This document shows, piece by piece, positions 55,629 to 64,000 of a DNA stretch of 64,000 nt (the first letter of the stretch is position 1; every line of letters starts with the position of its first letter). This stretch comes from Propylenella binzhouense. GTDB taxonomy: Bacteria; Pseudomonadota; Alphaproteobacteria; Rhizobiales; Afifellaceae. Below the pieces are notes generated by a model. It was not told the DNA's origin and searched no databases. It saw only the letters and a list, made by a program, of their open reading frames with translations. The stretch is taken from the NCBI RefSeq assembly GCF_009866965.1, contig NZ_SPKJ01000006.1:36267-100266 (forward strand), read 5' to 3'. The position numbers and the translations under genes are program-made.

Positions 55629-58218
55629 TGACGATCCTGTTCGGCACGACGATCACCTTCTTCGGCGGACGGCCTTCGAGGATACGCTGCACCGGCTCGA
55701 GCGCCAGCGCCGCGTCCTCGATCTCGCTCTGCGAGGCGGCGGCCGCGACGCTCACCTCGCCGCGCTTCTTTCCGTTCACCTGAACCGGAAGAAGGATCGT
55801 GCTCTCGACGAGGAGGGATTCGTCGAGCACCGGCCAGGGGGTTTCCGCGACGAGCGTATCATGGCCGAGTTCGCGCCAGAGCGCCTCGGCGAGATGCGGC
55901 ATCATCGGCGCCACCATCAGCGCGAGCATGTCGTAGCCCTCCCGGAGCGCCCAGAGCTGATCCGCGCCGCCCGGCTGCGCGGCGGCGAGCGCATTGGCGA
56001 GTTCGTAGAGCTGCGCGACGGCGCGGTTGAAGCGCAGCCGCTCGATGTCGCCGGTGACTTCCCGAAGCGCGCGATGCGCCGCACGCCGGGTCGCGAGCGC
56101 CTCGTCGGAGAAGCGGTTCGGCGCCGGCAGGCCGGGCGGGGGAAGCACCTCGGCGATGCGCGCCACCATCCGCCAGATCCGCTGGACGAAGCGGTGCGCG
56201 CCCTCCACGCCCGCCTCCGTCCAGATGACGTCGCGGTCCGGCGGCGAGTCGGAGAGCATGAACCAGCGCGCCGTGTCGGCGCCGTAGGTGGCGATGATGT
56301 CGGACGGGTCGACGGTGTTCCGCTTCGACTTCGACATCTTCTCGATGGAGCCGATCGTCACGACCTCCCCCGTCGCCGCGAGGACGGCGCGGCGCTCGGA
56401 GCCCTCGCCTTCGACGCGCACCTCGCTCGGCGCGAGCCAGCGGCCGTCGGCGCCGCGATAGGTCTCGTGGACCACCATGCCCTGCGTGAAGAGGCCGGCG
56501 AACGGCTCCTTGATCCCGATATGGCCCGTCTCCCGCATCGCGCGGGTGAAGAAGCGCGAATAGAGCAGGTGCAGAATGGCATGCTCGATGCCGCCGATAT
56601 ACTGGTCGACAGGCAGCCAGTAGTCGACGGCGCTCGCGACGGTCGGCGTGTCGGCGTCGGGCGCGGTGAAGCGCGCGAAATACCAGGACGAATCGACGAA
56701 CGTATCCATCGTGTCCGTCTCGCGCCTCGCCTCGCCGCCGCATTGCGGACACGCGACGTGCTTCCAGGTCGAGTGGCGGTCGAGCGGGTTCCCCGGCCGG
56801 TCGAACTCGACATCGTCCGGCAGCACGACCGGAAGGTCGGCGACGGGGACCGGCACGGCGCCGCAGGCCTCGCAATGGATGATCGGGATCGGGCAGCCCC
56901 AGTAGCGCTGGCGCGAGATGCCCCAGTCGCGCAGGCGGTAATTGACCTCGCGGACCGCCTGCGGAACGCCGCCCAACTGGCGCTGCTCCAGCCGCGTGGC
57001 GACGGCCTGCTTGGCTGCCTCCACGATCATCCCGTCGAGGAAGTCCGAGTGGAAGATGCGTCCCTCGCCGGTGAAGGCTTCCGTTCCGATCGCGAACGTC
57101 GCGGGATCGGCGCCCTCCGGCAGCACGACCGGGCGCACCGGCAGGCCGTAGGCATTGGCGAAATCGAGGTCGCGCTGGTCGTGGGCCGGGCAGCCGAAGA
57201 TCGCGCCGGTGCCGTATTCCATGAGCACGAAATTGGCGACGTAGACCGGCAGAAGACGATCCTCGACGAACGGGTGGCGGACCCTGATCCCGGTGTCGTA
57301 GCCCCGCTTCTCAGCGGTCTCGATCGCCTCCGCGGCGGTCCCCATCCGGTGGCACTCGTCGATGAAGCCCGCGAGCTCGGGATCGCGCGCCGCGCAAGCC
57401 TTTGCGAGCGGGTGGTCGGGCGAGAGCGCCATGAAGGAGGCACCGAAGATGGTGTCCGGCCGGGTCGTGAAGATCTCGAGCGAGCTTCCGGTGCCCTCGC
57501 CTTCGGCGATCTCGAAGCGGATCCGCAAACCCTCCGACCGGCCGATCCAGTTCCGCTGCATCAGGCGGACCTTGTCGGGCCAGCGCTCGAGCCCCTCCAG
57601 GGCCTCGAGCAGATCCTCGGAGAACGCGGTGATGTTGAAGAACCACTGCGTGAGCTCGCGCTGCTCGACGATCGCGCCCGAGCGCCAGCCCTTGCCGTCG
57701 ATCACCTGCTCGTTGGCGAGCACCGTCTGGTCGACGGGGTCCCAGTTCACCTTCGAGGTCTTGCGGCTCACCAGCCCGGCGGCGAGGAAATCCAGGAACA
57801 GGCGCTGCTGCTGCGCGTAATAATCGACGTCGCAGGTCGCGAACTCGCGCGACCAGTCGATCGAGAGGCCCATCGACTTCAGCTGCTCGCGCATGGCCGC
57901 GATGTTGTCGTAGGTCCAGCCCTTGGGGTGGACCTTGTTCTGCATGGCGGCGTTTTCCGCCGGCATGCCGAAGGCATCCCACCCCATCGGATGCAGGACG
58001 TTGTAGCCGCGCGCCCGCTTGTACCGCGCGATCACATCGCCCATCGCATAGTTGCGGACGTGGCCCATGTGGATCCGTCCGGACGGGTACGGGAACATCT
58101 CGAGCACGTAATATTTCGGGCGCGGATCGTCGTTCGGGCACGCGAAGAGCGCCTTCTCGGCCCAGACGGCCTGCCAATGCGCCTCCACGGCGCGCGGATT
58201 GTAGCGTTCGGAGGACAT
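55615..58218 (-). CDS. leuS: Leucyl-tRNA synthetase
   Basis: 867-aa class I synthetase. HIGH-type motif [10 protein letters not shown] near residues 44-53; CP1 editing domain in the middle ([20 protein letters not shown]); KMSKS at 627-631; C-terminal anticodon-binding region ending [19 protein letters not shown] 58218 starts [16 protein letters not shown]; an ATG at 58257 is not used. Confidence 0.97.
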   Translation of the reverse strand: MSSERYNPRAVEAHWQAVWAEKALFACPNDDPRPKYYVLEMFPYPSGRIHMGHVRNYAMGDVIARYKRARGYNVLHPMGWDAFGMPAENAAMQNKVHPKGWTYDNIAAMREQLKSMGLSIDWSREFATCDVDYYAQQQRLFLDFLAAGLVSRKTSKVNWDPVDQTVLANEQVIDGKGWRSGAIVEQRELTQWFFNITAFSEDLLEALEGLERWPDKVRLMQRNWIGRSEGLRIRFEIAEGEGTGSSLEIFTTRPDTIFGASFMALSPDHPLAKACAARDPELAGFIDECHRMGTAAEAIETAEKRGYDTGIRVRHPFVEDRLLPVYVANFVLMEYGTGAIFGCPAHDQRDLDFANAYGLPVRPVVLPEGADPATFAIGTEAFTGEGRIFHSDFLDGMIVEAAKQAVATRLEQRQLGGVPQAVREVNYRLRDWGISRQRYWGCPIPIIHCEACGAVPVPVADLPVVLPDDVEFDRPGNPLDRHSTWKHVACPQCGGEARRETDTMDTFVDSSWYFARFTAPDADTPTVASAVDYWLPVDQYIGGIEHAILHLLYSRFFTRAMRETGHIGIKEPFAGLFTQGMVVHETYRGADGRWLAPSEVRVEGEGSERRAVLAATGEVVTIGSIEKMSKSKRNTVDPSDIIATYGADTARWFMLSDSPPDRDVIWTEAGVEGAHRFVQRIWRMVARIAEVLPPPGLPAPNRFSDEALATRRAAHRALREVTGDIERLRFNRAVAQLYELANALAAAQPGGADQLWALREGYDMLALMVAPMMPHLAEALWRELGHDTLVAETPWPVLDESLLVESTILLPVQVNGKKRGEVSVAAAASQSEIEDAALALEPVQRILEGRPPKKVIVVPNRIVNVVA

Positions 58219-58317
58219 TGCTATCGGTTTCGTCGGACGGGGGCAGAGCTTCAGCAAAATTGGTTGAGCCGGTCAACCAGGCAGAGCCGGGCAGGCCCCG
58301 TGCAGGAAGGATTTCGG

Positions 58318-59055
58318 ATGACGGCTGCCGAGCGACTTTCGGATGTCCGCGCACGCATCGAGGCGGCCGCCGGCCGCGCGGGTCGCGATCCCGCGATGGT
58401 CACGCTCGTGGCAGTCTCCAAGACCTTTCCGGCCGAAGCCGTCACTCCGCTGATCGATGCCGGTCAGATGGTGTTCGGCGAGAACAGAGTCCAGGAGGCC
58501 GCCCGCAAATGGCCGCTTCTGCTCGCCCGGCACACCGATCTCCGGCTTCACCTGATCGGGCCGCTGCAGACGAACAAGACGAAGGACGCGCTTGCGCTCT
58601 TCCACGCCATCCATTCGCTCGACCGCGATCGTCTCGCCGTCGCGATCGCCAGGGAGATTGCGGCGGGCGCGAGGACGCCCGAGCTCTTCGTCCAGGTGAA
58701 CACCGGCGAGGAGCCGCAGAAGGCCGGCGTGTCGCCGCGCGAGGCGGCGGGCTTCGTCCGCCGCTGCCGGGAGGTTCACGGCCTGGCGATCGACGGGCTC
58801 ATGTGCATCCCGCCCGTCGACGATCTGCCCGGACCCCATTTCGCGCTCCTTGGGAAGATCGGCAGGGAGGCCGGCACCAGCGGCCTCTCGATGGGGATGA
58901 GCGCGGATTTCGAGACGGCGATCGCCTTCGGAGCGACCCATGTCCGGGTCGGCAGCGCCCTCTTCGGCGGGCGTGCGTCACCGGCGCCGCGGGCGCGGAG
59001 CGGCGGCGACCAGGAACGCGGGCCGGGGTCCGAGGGCGGCGAGGAGGCGGAATAG
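58318..59055 (+). CDS. YggS family pyridoxal phosphate-binding protein
   Basis: 245-aa PLP homeostasis protein, family COG0325. PLP-binding Lys in LVAVSKTFPAEAV, FGENRVQEAARKW, HLIGPLQTNKTKDAL, GLSMGMSADFETAIAFGATH and VRVGSALFG. After this normal C-terminus there is an unusual extra 27-residue Gly/Arg-rich tail. The tail overlaps the convergent L,D-transpeptidase gene by 78 bases. Confidence 0.92.
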   Translation: MTAAERLSDVRARIEAAAGRAGRDPAMVTLVAVSKTFPAEAVTPLIDAGQMVFGENRVQEAARKWPLLLARHTDLRLHLIGPLQTNKTKDALALFHAIHSLDRDRLAVAIAREIAAGARTPELFVQVNTGEEPQKAGVSPREAAGFVRRCREVHGLAIDGLMCIPPVDDLPGPHFALLGKIGREAGTSGLSMGMSADFETAIAFGATHVRVGSALFGGRASPAPRARSGGDQERGPGSEGGEEAE

Positions 59056-59553
59056 GTCCTCCCGGCGCAGGGCTATGCAGCCCTCGGTCGGGGCGAGGCC
59101 GGCCCGGGCAAGGTGCAGGAATATGGCGCTGCCGCGCCGCGACGTCCGCGGACGGATGTTCCAGTCGAGGATGCCCACGACGTCGTAGAGCCGGTCGTCG
59201 CGCCAGAGCAGTTCGTGCGAGGCGCGGCACGGCAGGTGGACGGGGCGGTTGTAGACGCCGCTGGAAGGATCGTCGCACCAGCCGTCGCCGGGACGGATCG
59301 GCCTGAGCCGCACTGGCGCGCGGGGACCGGGCAACCGATCCCGGCGCACCATGAGCGCGAGGAGGCGAAGAGGACCCGCCGGCGTCGCGCCGTCGCCTTC
59401 CCGCTTGAAGCGGGTCACGCCCGATCGGCCGAGCGCGCAGGGGATGTGCCGGTCACCGATGATCAACATCCCTTGAGACTTGCATCCCGGACGCGGAATC
59501 ACGCGAATCAGAGATGGCCTCCGGGGTTGCGAGCGAGTATTGCGCCGCCTCAT
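58978..59553 (-). CDS. L,D-transpeptidase family protein (YkuD-like)
   Basis: 191-aa protein (if ATG 59553; GTG 59502 or ATG 59469 also possible). YkuD-type catalytic region with His in FLHLARAGLAPTEGCIALRR, the nucleophile Cys in GCIAL; substrate side KREGDGATPAGPLRLLAL. No signal peptide visible. Forms 3-3 peptidoglycan cross-links or attaches proteins in other members. Lies between yggS and cenR; 78-base antiparallel overlap with yggS. Confidence 0.82.
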   Translation of the reverse strand: MRRRNTRSQPRRPSLIRVIPRPGCKSQGMLIIGDRHIPCALGRSGVTRFKREGDGATPAGPLRLLALMVRRDRLPGPRAPVRLRPIRPGDGWCDDPSSGVYNRPVHLPCRASHELLWRDDRLYDVVGILDWNIRPRTSRRGSAIFLHLARAGLAPTEGCIALRREDLFRLLAALGPRPAFLVAAAPRPRRR

Positions 59554-59638
59554 GATCCGATCCGTGCAGCGGTTTGCCGGGCACTGGCCTCAGCGGGTCC
59601 CTTTGGCATATTCTCCGCCGGAAACGAACGTTGGCTGA

Positions 59639-60322
59639 ATGACGTCACGCAAGATCCTGATCGTCGACGACGACAAAGAGCTGAGCGATGCGCTCGTGGA
59701 GCAGCTTGCGCTCTACGACGAGTTCGAGCTCTCCCGGGCGGAAACCGCGGCTGCCGGCGTCAAGGCCGCCCGGGACGGCCATGTCGACCTCATCATCATG
59801 GATGTGGGCCTGCCCGACATGGATGGACGGGAGGCGGTGAAGCTGCTGCGGAAGGCCGGCATCCGGACGCCCGTCATCATGCTAACGGGCCACGATACGG
59901 AGTCCGACACGATCCTCGGGCTGGAGGCCGGCGCCAACGATTACGTCGCGAAGCCGTTCCGCTTCGCCGTCCTCCTCGCCCGGATCCGCGCCCATCTGCG
60001 CCAGCACGAGCAGAGCGAGGACGCCACCTTCGTGATCGGGCCGTACACCTTCCGGCCGGCCGCGAAGCTTCTCCTCGATCAGAAGGGCGGGAAGATCCGC
60101 CTGACGGAGAAGGAGACCGCGATCCTGAAATACCTCTACCGGGCCGGCGAAAGGACGATCACCCGCGACGTTCTGCTCTCGGAAGTCTGGGGCTACAATT
60201 CGGGCGTGACCACCCACACGCTGGAGACGCACATCTACCGGCTCCGCCAGAAGATCGAGCGCGATCCGTCGAGCGCCGAGATCCTGGTCACGGAAGCGGG
60301 CGGCTACAAGCTGGTACAGTGA
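59639..60322 (+). CDS. cenR: OmpR-family response regulator (CenR-like)
   Basis: 227-aa regulator: receiver domain with phospho-acceptor Asp55 in IIMDVGLPDMDG, switch Thr83 and Lys105 in VAKPF; winged-helix DNA-binding domain from ~130 (RLTEKETAILKYLYRAGERT, HTLETHIYRLRQKIERDPSS). Resembles alphaproteobacterial CenR, essential for envelope integrity in Caulobacter and Rhizobium. The cognate CenK kinase is not adjacent. TGATG one-base overlap with next gene. Confidence 0.9.
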   Translation: MTSRKILIVDDDKELSDALVEQLALYDEFELSRAETAAAGVKAARDGHVDLIIMDVGLPDMDGREAVKLLRKAGIRTPVIMLTGHDTESDTILGLEAGANDYVAKPFRFAVLLARIRAHLRQHEQSEDATFVIGPYTFRPAAKLLLDQKGGKIRLTEKETAILKYLYRAGERTITRDVLLSEVWGYNSGVTTHTLETHIYRLRQKIERDPSSAEILVTEAGGYKLVQ

Positions 60323-60780
60323 TGACGATCTCGCTGCGCGTCAGCATCGACCTTCTCAGGCGAGCGCCGTTCTTCGAAGGCTTCGCGGAGGACCAGCTGC
60401 GCCTCCTCGCCTTTTCCGCGGAGACCCGAAGCATGGCGGCGGAGGAGATCCTCTGCACGGAAGGCGACGAACTCGACGCCGCCTATGTCGTCGCGACGGC
60501 CGGTCTCGAAGCGCGGCCCGCGAAAGGCGGCAACCGCAGGCTCAAGGCAGGTGCGCTGATCGGGGAGATGGCGCTCCTCGTCCGGGCCCAGGCGCACGAG
60601 ACGATCGTCACGGTCGAAGCCGGCGACGTTGTCCAGATCCGGCGCGCCACGATGCTTCGGCTCCTCGAGGAATATCCGGAATTCGCCCAGATCCTTCGAT
60701 CGAGGCTGGCGAGGAGGCTCGTCGGCACGGCGCGCCAGCTCCGAGGGATCGCAGACCGTCTCGATCAGATCGAGGTCTGA
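60322..60780 (+). CDS. Cyclic nucleotide-binding domain protein
   Basis: 152-aa single Crp-type cNMP-binding domain: LLRRAPFFEGFAEDQLRLLA, CTEGDELDAAYVVATAGLEA, GALIGEMALLVRAQAHETIV (binding cassette GEMALL). No helix-turn-helix follows, so not a complete Crp regulator. The phosphate-binding cassette lacks a clear RT/RS pair (RAQAH), so ligand binding is uncertain. Translationally coupled to cenR. Confidence 0.85.
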   Translation: MTISLRVSIDLLRRAPFFEGFAEDQLRLLAFSAETRSMAAEEILCTEGDELDAAYVVATAGLEARPAKGGNRRLKAGALIGEMALLVRAQAHETIVTVEAGDVVQIRRATMLRLLEEYPEFAQILRSRLARRLVGTARQLRGIADRLDQIEV

Positions 60781-60781
60781 T

Positions 60782-61579
60782 CTACTCGAAGGTCGCAAGC
60801 ACGGGGACGTGGTCGGAGGGGCGCTCCCAGCTGCGAGCCTCCTTCAGCACCTCCATCCCGACGGCGTCGAGCGCCAGGTCGGCGGTCGCCCAGACATGGT
60901 CGAGGCGCCTGCCGCGGTCGTTCTTCGTCCAGTCGGGAGAGCGGTAGCTCCACCAGGTGAAGAGCTTCTCGTCGGGAGGCACGAACTGGCGCATCACGTC
61001 GACCCACTTGCCGTCCTGCTGCACCCGGATAAGCCCCTCCGTCTCGACCGGCGTGTGGCTCACCACCCTCAGGAGCTGCTTGTGCGACCAGACGTCGGCT
61101 TCGAGCGGCGCAATGTTGAGGTCGCCGACGATGATGGCGCGCTCCCGCGCGAGCTCCGGGTTGAGCGCCAGCATTTCGTCCACGAAGGAAAGCTTGTGGG
61201 CGAACTTCCAGTTGATCTCCGGATCGGGCTCGTCGCCGCCGGCGGGGACGTAGAAATTGTGGATCGTGATCGCCCGTCCGGAATAGTCGACGACCGCCGA
61301 GACGTGCCGGGCGTCGTCGCGCCCGCAGAACAGGCGCCGGTCGGTCTCGACGAGCGGCAGCCGCGACAGGATGGCGACGCCGTGATAGCCCTTCTGGCCG
61401 TGGATCGCCGCATGGCGGTAGCCCGCCTCATTGAAGGCGGCGAGCGGAAAACTGCCGTCGACGCATTTCGTTTCCTGCAGACAGATCACGTCCGGCCGTC
61501 GCTCCTGGAGGAACCGGCGGACGAGATCGATGCGGAGGCGGACCGAGTTGATGTTCCAGGTGGCGATGGTGAGAGGCAT
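60782..61579 (-). CDS. xthA: Exodeoxyribonuclease III
   Basis: 265-aa AP endonuclease/3'-5' exonuclease. IATWNINSVRLRIDLV, LQETKCVDGSFP (catalytic Glu), HNFYVPAGGDEPDPEINWKF, VGDLNIAPLEADVW (Asp-Asn), LDHVWATADL, and SDHVPVLATFE with the catalytic His. ATG 61579 selected; the frame extends further upstream. Convergent with the cNMP gene, 1 base apart. Confidence 0.95.
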   Translation of the reverse strand: MPLTIATWNINSVRLRIDLVRRFLQERRPDVICLQETKCVDGSFPLAAFNEAGYRHAAIHGQKGYHGVAILSRLPLVETDRRLFCGRDDARHVSAVVDYSGRAITIHNFYVPAGGDEPDPEINWKFAHKLSFVDEMLALNPELARERAIIVGDLNIAPLEADVWSHKQLLRVVSHTPVETEGLIRVQQDGKWVDVMRQFVPPDEKLFTWWSYRSPDWTKNDRGRRLDHVWATADLALDAVGMEVLKEARSWERPSDHVPVLATFE

Positions 61580-61704
61580 GTCCGCTTTTCGGGCCGAACG
61601 GGGCCGGTGTCGAGAGGGCCGGCCGGCTTCGCGGCGGCCGGTCTGCACTTATCCAGAGCTTGGGCCGTGCGACCGCCGGGGCCGGCGGAGTGCCAGGGAC
61701 CCGA

Positions 61705-62343
61705 TCAGCGGTTCCTCTCGCGCGCGGCGTTGGTCGCCGCGGCATAGTCGATCTTGAAGAGGCTGCTCGCGAGCTTCTTGTCGGTGTCGACATTGTAGAT
61801 CGAGACCGAGGTCTGCAGGCCCTGGTCGTCGATCACCGACCATTGCCGAAGCTCCTTGGTCACCCGGTCGAAGATGAGCGTCAGCGTGCCGCCGCCGAAC
61901 CGCGAATCGTCCACGATCGTGACGTTGACCAGATCCGGCTCGATGTTGACGGCGCTCACCTTCTCGAAACTGGAGAGGTCGAGGTTCGACTGGAGCAGAT
62001 ATTTGAGCGGCGTCTTCGACAGCGGCCAGATGTCGTAGGTCTGCAGCTTCTTGTCGAAGACCAGCACGGAATCCCCGTCGGAGATCACGCTTACCGCGGA
62101 GGGCGGGTCGTAGGTGAAGTTGATCCTGCCGGGCCGCGCCAGATAGAACTCGCCGCCGCTCTTCTCGCCGGAGGGGCCGAACTGGACGAAGTCGCCGCTC
62201 ATGGTCTGAACGGACTGGAACTTCTCCGAAATCTCCTTGAGCGCCTGCGTCTCCCGTTCGCCGAAGGCCTGCGCGGAGGGCAGCGCCGAAAGGAAGAGCG
62301 CGGCCGCGAGCGCGAGCCGGCGTGCGATCCCTGCTGTCTTCAT
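61705..62343 (-). CDS. lolA: Outer-membrane lipoprotein carrier protein LolA
   Basis: 212-aa periplasmic shuttle for lipoproteins. Signal peptide IARRLALAAALFLSALPSAQ with cleavage near AQA|F; LolA-fold motifs KFQSVQTMSGDFVQFGPSG, GGEFYLARPGRINFTYDPPS and VFDKKLQTYDIWPLSKTPL. ATG 62343 gives the signal peptide; upstream codons are not used. 64 bases after ftsK. Confidence 0.93.
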   Translation of the reverse strand: MKTAGIARRLALAAALFLSALPSAQAFGERETQALKEISEKFQSVQTMSGDFVQFGPSGEKSGGEFYLARPGRINFTYDPPSAVSVISDGDSVLVFDKKLQTYDIWPLSKTPLKYLLQSNLDLSSFEKVSAVNIEPDLVNVTIVDDSRFGGGTLTLIFDRVTKELRQWSVIDDQGLQTSVSIYNVDTDKKLASSLFKIDYAAATNAARERNR

Positions 62344-62407
62344 GGCATCGTCCGTGTGCTGTCTCCGTGCGAGGTAGGAACCGAATACGCACAAACAAGG
62401 GCGTCGC

Positions 62408-64000
62408 TCAGGCCGCCCCGTCCTGCCCCATGAGGATCTCGCGCTTCCCGGCATGGTTGGCGGGACCGACGAGGCCCTCCTTCTCCATCCGCTCGATCAG
62501 CGAGGCGGCGCGGTTGTAGCCGATCGAGAGCCGCCTCTGGATGTAGCTCGTCGACGCTTTCCGGTCGCGCAGGACGACCGCCACCGCCTTGTCGTAGAGG
62601 TCGTTCGAATCCTCCAGCCCGCCGGCGAAGACGTCGCCGGCCCCCTCGCCGTCCTCGTCCTCGTCGGTGATCGAATCGAGATAGTCCGGCGCGCCCTGGC
62701 TCTTCAGGAACGCGACGATGTCCTCGACCTCCTCGTCGGAGACGAACGGACCGTGGACGCGCTGGATGCGGCCGCCGCCGGCCATGTAGAGCATGTCGCC
62801 CTGCCCGAGCAGCTGCTCCGCGCCCTGCTCGCCGAGGATCGTCCGGCTGTCGATCTTCGATGTGACCTGGAAGGAGATGCGGGTCGGGAAATTCGCCTTG
62901 ATGGTGCCGGTGATGACGTCGACGGACGGGCGCTGCGTCGCCATGACGACGTGGATGCCGGCGGCGCGGGCCATCTGGGCGAGGCGCTGGACGGCGCCCT
63001 CGATCTCCTTCCCGGCGACCATCATGAGGTCGGCCATCTCGTCGATGATGACCACGATGTAGGGCATCGGCTCGAGGTCCAGCTCCTCGGTCTCGAAGAT
63101 CGGTTCGCCGGTCTGCTGGTCGAAGCCGGTCTGGACCGTGCGGGTGATGACCTCGCCCTTCTTGGCGGCGAGCTGGACCCGCTGGTTGAAGCCGTCGATG
63201 TTCCTGACGCCAAGCTTGGCCATCTTCTTGTAGCGGTCCTCCATCTCGCGGACCGTCCACTTCAGCGCGACCACCGCCTTCTTGGGATCGGTGACGACGG
63301 GTGTCAGGAGATGCGGGATGCCGTCATAGACGGAGAGCTCGAGCATCTTCGGGTCGATCATGATGAGCCGGCACTGCTCCGGCGTCAGCCGGTAGACGAT
63401 CGACAGGATCATCGTGTTGATCGAGACCGACTTGCCGGAACCGGTGGTGCCGGCGACGAGCAGGTGCGGCATCCGGGCGAGATCTGCGATCACCGCCTCG
63501 CCGCCGATATTCTTGCCGAGCGCGAGCGCGAGCTTCGCCTTCGAGCCCGAAAAGTCCTTCGAATCGAGGAGCTCGCGGAGATACACGGTCTCGCGCACGG
63601 CATTCGGCAGCTCGATGCCGATCGCGTTCTTGCCGGGAATGACGGCGACGCGGGCGGCGATCGCGCTCATCGAGCGGGCGATGTCGTCGGCGAGGCCGAT
63701 GACGCGCGAGGACTTGATGCCCGGAGCCGGTTCGAGCTCGTAGAGGGTCACGACCGGGCCCGGGCGCACATTGATGATCTCGCCGCGGACGCCGAAATCC
63801 TCCAGCACGCCTTCGAGGAGATGCGCGTCCTGCTCCAGCCCCGCATGGTCGATCTGGGCCCGGCGCGTGAGATCCGGCCGGGCGAGCAGGTCGATCGGCG
63901 GCAGCGCGGTCTCCGCGGCGGCCGCCGGCTGCGGCACGATCCGGCCCTGGCGCGGCGCCGGCAGCGGGGCTGCAGCCGGCGCCTGGATCCGCGGGCTCTG
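62408..64000 (-). CDS. ftsK: DNA translocase FtsK (5' partial)
   Basis: C-terminal ~530 residues of FtsK; the N-terminal membrane domain is cut by the window edge. Visible: end of the Pro/Ala linker, alpha and beta motor domains with Walker [14 protein letters not shown], Walker [25 protein letters not shown], and the gamma winged-helix that reads KOPS ([20 protein letters not shown] then [11 protein letters not shown]). The motor pumps chromosome DNA at division. Upstream of lolA and xthA, all minus strand. Confidence 0.96.
   Translation of the reverse strand, partial: QSPRIQAPAAAPLPAPRQGRIVPQPAAAAETALPPIDLLARPDLTRRAQIDHAGLEQDAHLLEGVLEDFGVRGEIINVRPGPVVTLYELEPAPGIKSSRVIGLADDIARSMSAIAARVAVIPGKNAIGIELPNAVRETVYLRELLDSKDFSGSKAKLALALGKNIGGEAVIADLARMPHLLVAGTTGSGKSVSINTMILSIVYRLTPEQCRLIMIDPKMLELSVYDGIPHLLTPVVTDPKKAVVALKWTVREMEDRYKKMAKLGVRNIDGFNQRVQLAAKKGEVITRTVQTGFDQQTGEPIFETEELDLEPMPYIVVIIDEMADLMMVAGKEIEGAVQRLAQMARAAGIHVVMATQRPSVDVITGTIKANFPTRISFQVTSKIDSRTILGEQGAEQLLGQGDMLYMAGGGRIQRVHGPFVSDEEVEDIVAFLKSQGAPDYLDSITDEDEDGEGAGDVFAGGLEDSNDLYDKAVAVVLRDRKASTSYIQRRLSIGYNRAASLIERMEKEGLVGPANHAGKREILMGQDGAA

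Noticed and set aside
55861..58317. Long plus-strand open frame antisense to leuS, joined to the YggS gene
   Set aside because: The part before 58318 is the GC-rich mirror of leuS: no recognisable domain, Arg/Asp/Gly-rich composition. Only the YggS section is real.

Overview
The window is GC-rich chromosomal DNA from an alphaproteobacterium, most likely an order Hyphomicrobiales (Rhizobiales) member. The evidence is the gene order dnaQ-coaE-aroE-maf-ppsR / hemE-hemJ-rho / mnmE-mnmG-rsmG-parA-parB / holA-lptE-leuS. It also has a CenR-type response regulator, a UPF0262 gene, a RibB with a zinc-less cyclohydrolase-like domain, and TTAA-N7-TTAA (CtrA-type) boxes. I cannot name the genus.

Layout, left to right. 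1-3.3 kb: iron-siderophore ABC importer (binding protein cut by the window edge, two permeases, one ATPase). 3.4-10.9 kb: pirin, dxs, a SCO copper chaperone, two RNA methyltransferases (TlyA and RlmD/TrmA type), one further methyltransferase and three small membrane proteins. 10.9-16.5 kb, minus strand: ribB and aroC (overlapping), an MFS exporter whose 3' end appears frameshifted, an orphan AAA ATPase, and a helix-turn-helix/coiled-coil protein with a perfect CtrA-type box upstream.

16.7-29.2 kb is the accessory region. It has a MarR-like regulator, a fused 5-oxoprolinase/hydantoinase, a Tat-exported peptide/opine-class binding protein, two permeases, a double ATPase, a FAD monooxygenase and an NADPH-dependent FMN reductase. 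Decayed transposases lie at both sides (an IS630 tail left, an IS5-like head right), and the right side ends at the 3' end of tRNA-Phe. I read it as a horizontally acquired uptake-and-degradation unit for an unidentified lactam, imide or N-heterocyclic compound. It is the best candidate here for something undescribed.

29.2-33.0 kb: tRNA-Phe, then the conserved minus-strand cluster yacG, maf, phosphatase, UPF0262, hisD, DUF2948. 33.2-39.4 kb: comM/yifB, an OlsB-like acyltransferase, smr-mltA-timA, fxsA, secB. 39.4-54 kb is the origin-proximal core. The 43.0-43.4 kb gap between ppsR and hemE carries two CtrA-type boxes and matches the position of alphaproteobacterial chromosome origins. Two parS sites lie 6.3 kb away between mnmE and mnmG, just upstream of parAB. 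54-64 kb: holA-lptE-leuS, a YggS-family PLP protein, an L,D-transpeptidase-like protein, cenR with a cyclic-nucleotide-binding partner, xthA, lolA, and ftsK running off the right edge.
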